A stretch of DNA of 64,000 bases from Mycobacterium sp. EPa45 (GTDB taxonomy: Bacteria > Actinomycetota > Actinomycetes > Mycobacteriales > Mycobacteriaceae): NCBI RefSeq assembly GCF_001021385.1, contig NZ_CP011773.1:5952001-6016000 (forward strand), written 5' to 3'. A program made the translations under genes and the position numbers. Of the stretch, positions 62,569-64,000 are shown one piece after another. Position 1 is the first letter of the stretch; each line of letters begins with the position of its first letter. The notes under the pieces were generated by a model. It saw only the letters and a list, made by a program, of their open reading frames with translations, searched no databases and was not told where the DNA came from.

Positions 62569-64000
<1,432 letters not shown>

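Overview
The window is high-GC actinobacterial DNA that is clearly mycobacterial. It holds a complete type VII secretion locus of the ESX-2 type (eccB2-eccC2-PE36-PPE69-esxD-esxC-espG2-ParA-like-eccD2-mycP2-eccE2-eccA2, in the same order as M. tuberculosis Rv3895c-Rv3884c), gltBD, an antigen-85 mycolyltransferase, F420/LLM oxidoreductases, and many small secreted proteins. An N-acetylglucosamine phosphotransferase (PTS) cluster and a DinB3-type polymerase point to a rapidly growing, environmental Mycolicibacterium-like species rather than a M. tuberculosis-complex strain. M. smegmatis is not known to carry ESX-2, so this is probably a relative that kept or regained it. Family assignments come from reading the translations and from recalled family features; no database search was run.

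Layout. 1-7.6 kb: 3' part of a class A penicillin-binding protein (PonA2 type), a Y-family polymerase whose start lies inside a LexA-like palindrome, a PHP-domain protein, an ArsR regulator coupled to a SulP transporter, a small membrane protein and an LLM oxidoreductase. 7.6-14.5 kb: a possible 46-aa gene, gltD and gltB, then a 0.5 kb gap with an iron-box-like motif. 14.5-18.7 kb: an EspI/ParA-like ATPase overlapping a degenerate Ser/Thr kinase, then a TetR/FAD-monooxygenase pair with a perfect palindromic operator. 18.7-36.7 kb: the ESX-2 locus on the minus strand, led by a YbaB-like small gene with a near-consensus leaderless promoter and preceded by an Rv3899c-like gene.

36.8-45.9 kb: an FAD oxidoreductase and a DUF1295 membrane protein behind a KstR-like box, a two-subunit acyl-CoA dehydrogenase, another LLM oxidoreductase, a WS/DGAT-like acyltransferase with a patatin-like lipase, and two paralogous secreted peptides ending in a HHHHQW motif that also share an upstream block. 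45.9-58.2 kb: HrpA helicase divergent from a 47-aa membrane peptide coupled to an APH-like phosphotransferase; a sedolisin (S53) peptidase with a membrane partner; a CDGP-type secreted protein; an SGNH hydrolase; an acyltransferase 3; a divergent SDR/TetR pair with twin operators; and two secreted proteins. 58.4-64 kb: nagE divergent from crr-nagB-nagA, a DUF4262 protein, and the 5' part of an Ag85C-like mycolyltransferase that runs off the window.

How it fits together. ESX-2 supplies an EccB/C/D/E membrane complex, the MycP protease, the EccA and EspG chaperones and PE/PPE/Esx substrates. GltBD makes glutamate from glutamine. NagE/Crr import and phosphorylate GlcNAc, then NagA deacetylates and NagB deaminates it to fructose-6-phosphate. 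The KstR-like box and acyl-CoA dehydrogenase pair suggest sterol or lipid catabolism. Many genes here show a TANNNT -10 element 6-9 bases before the start codon, the pattern expected for leaderless mycobacterial transcripts.
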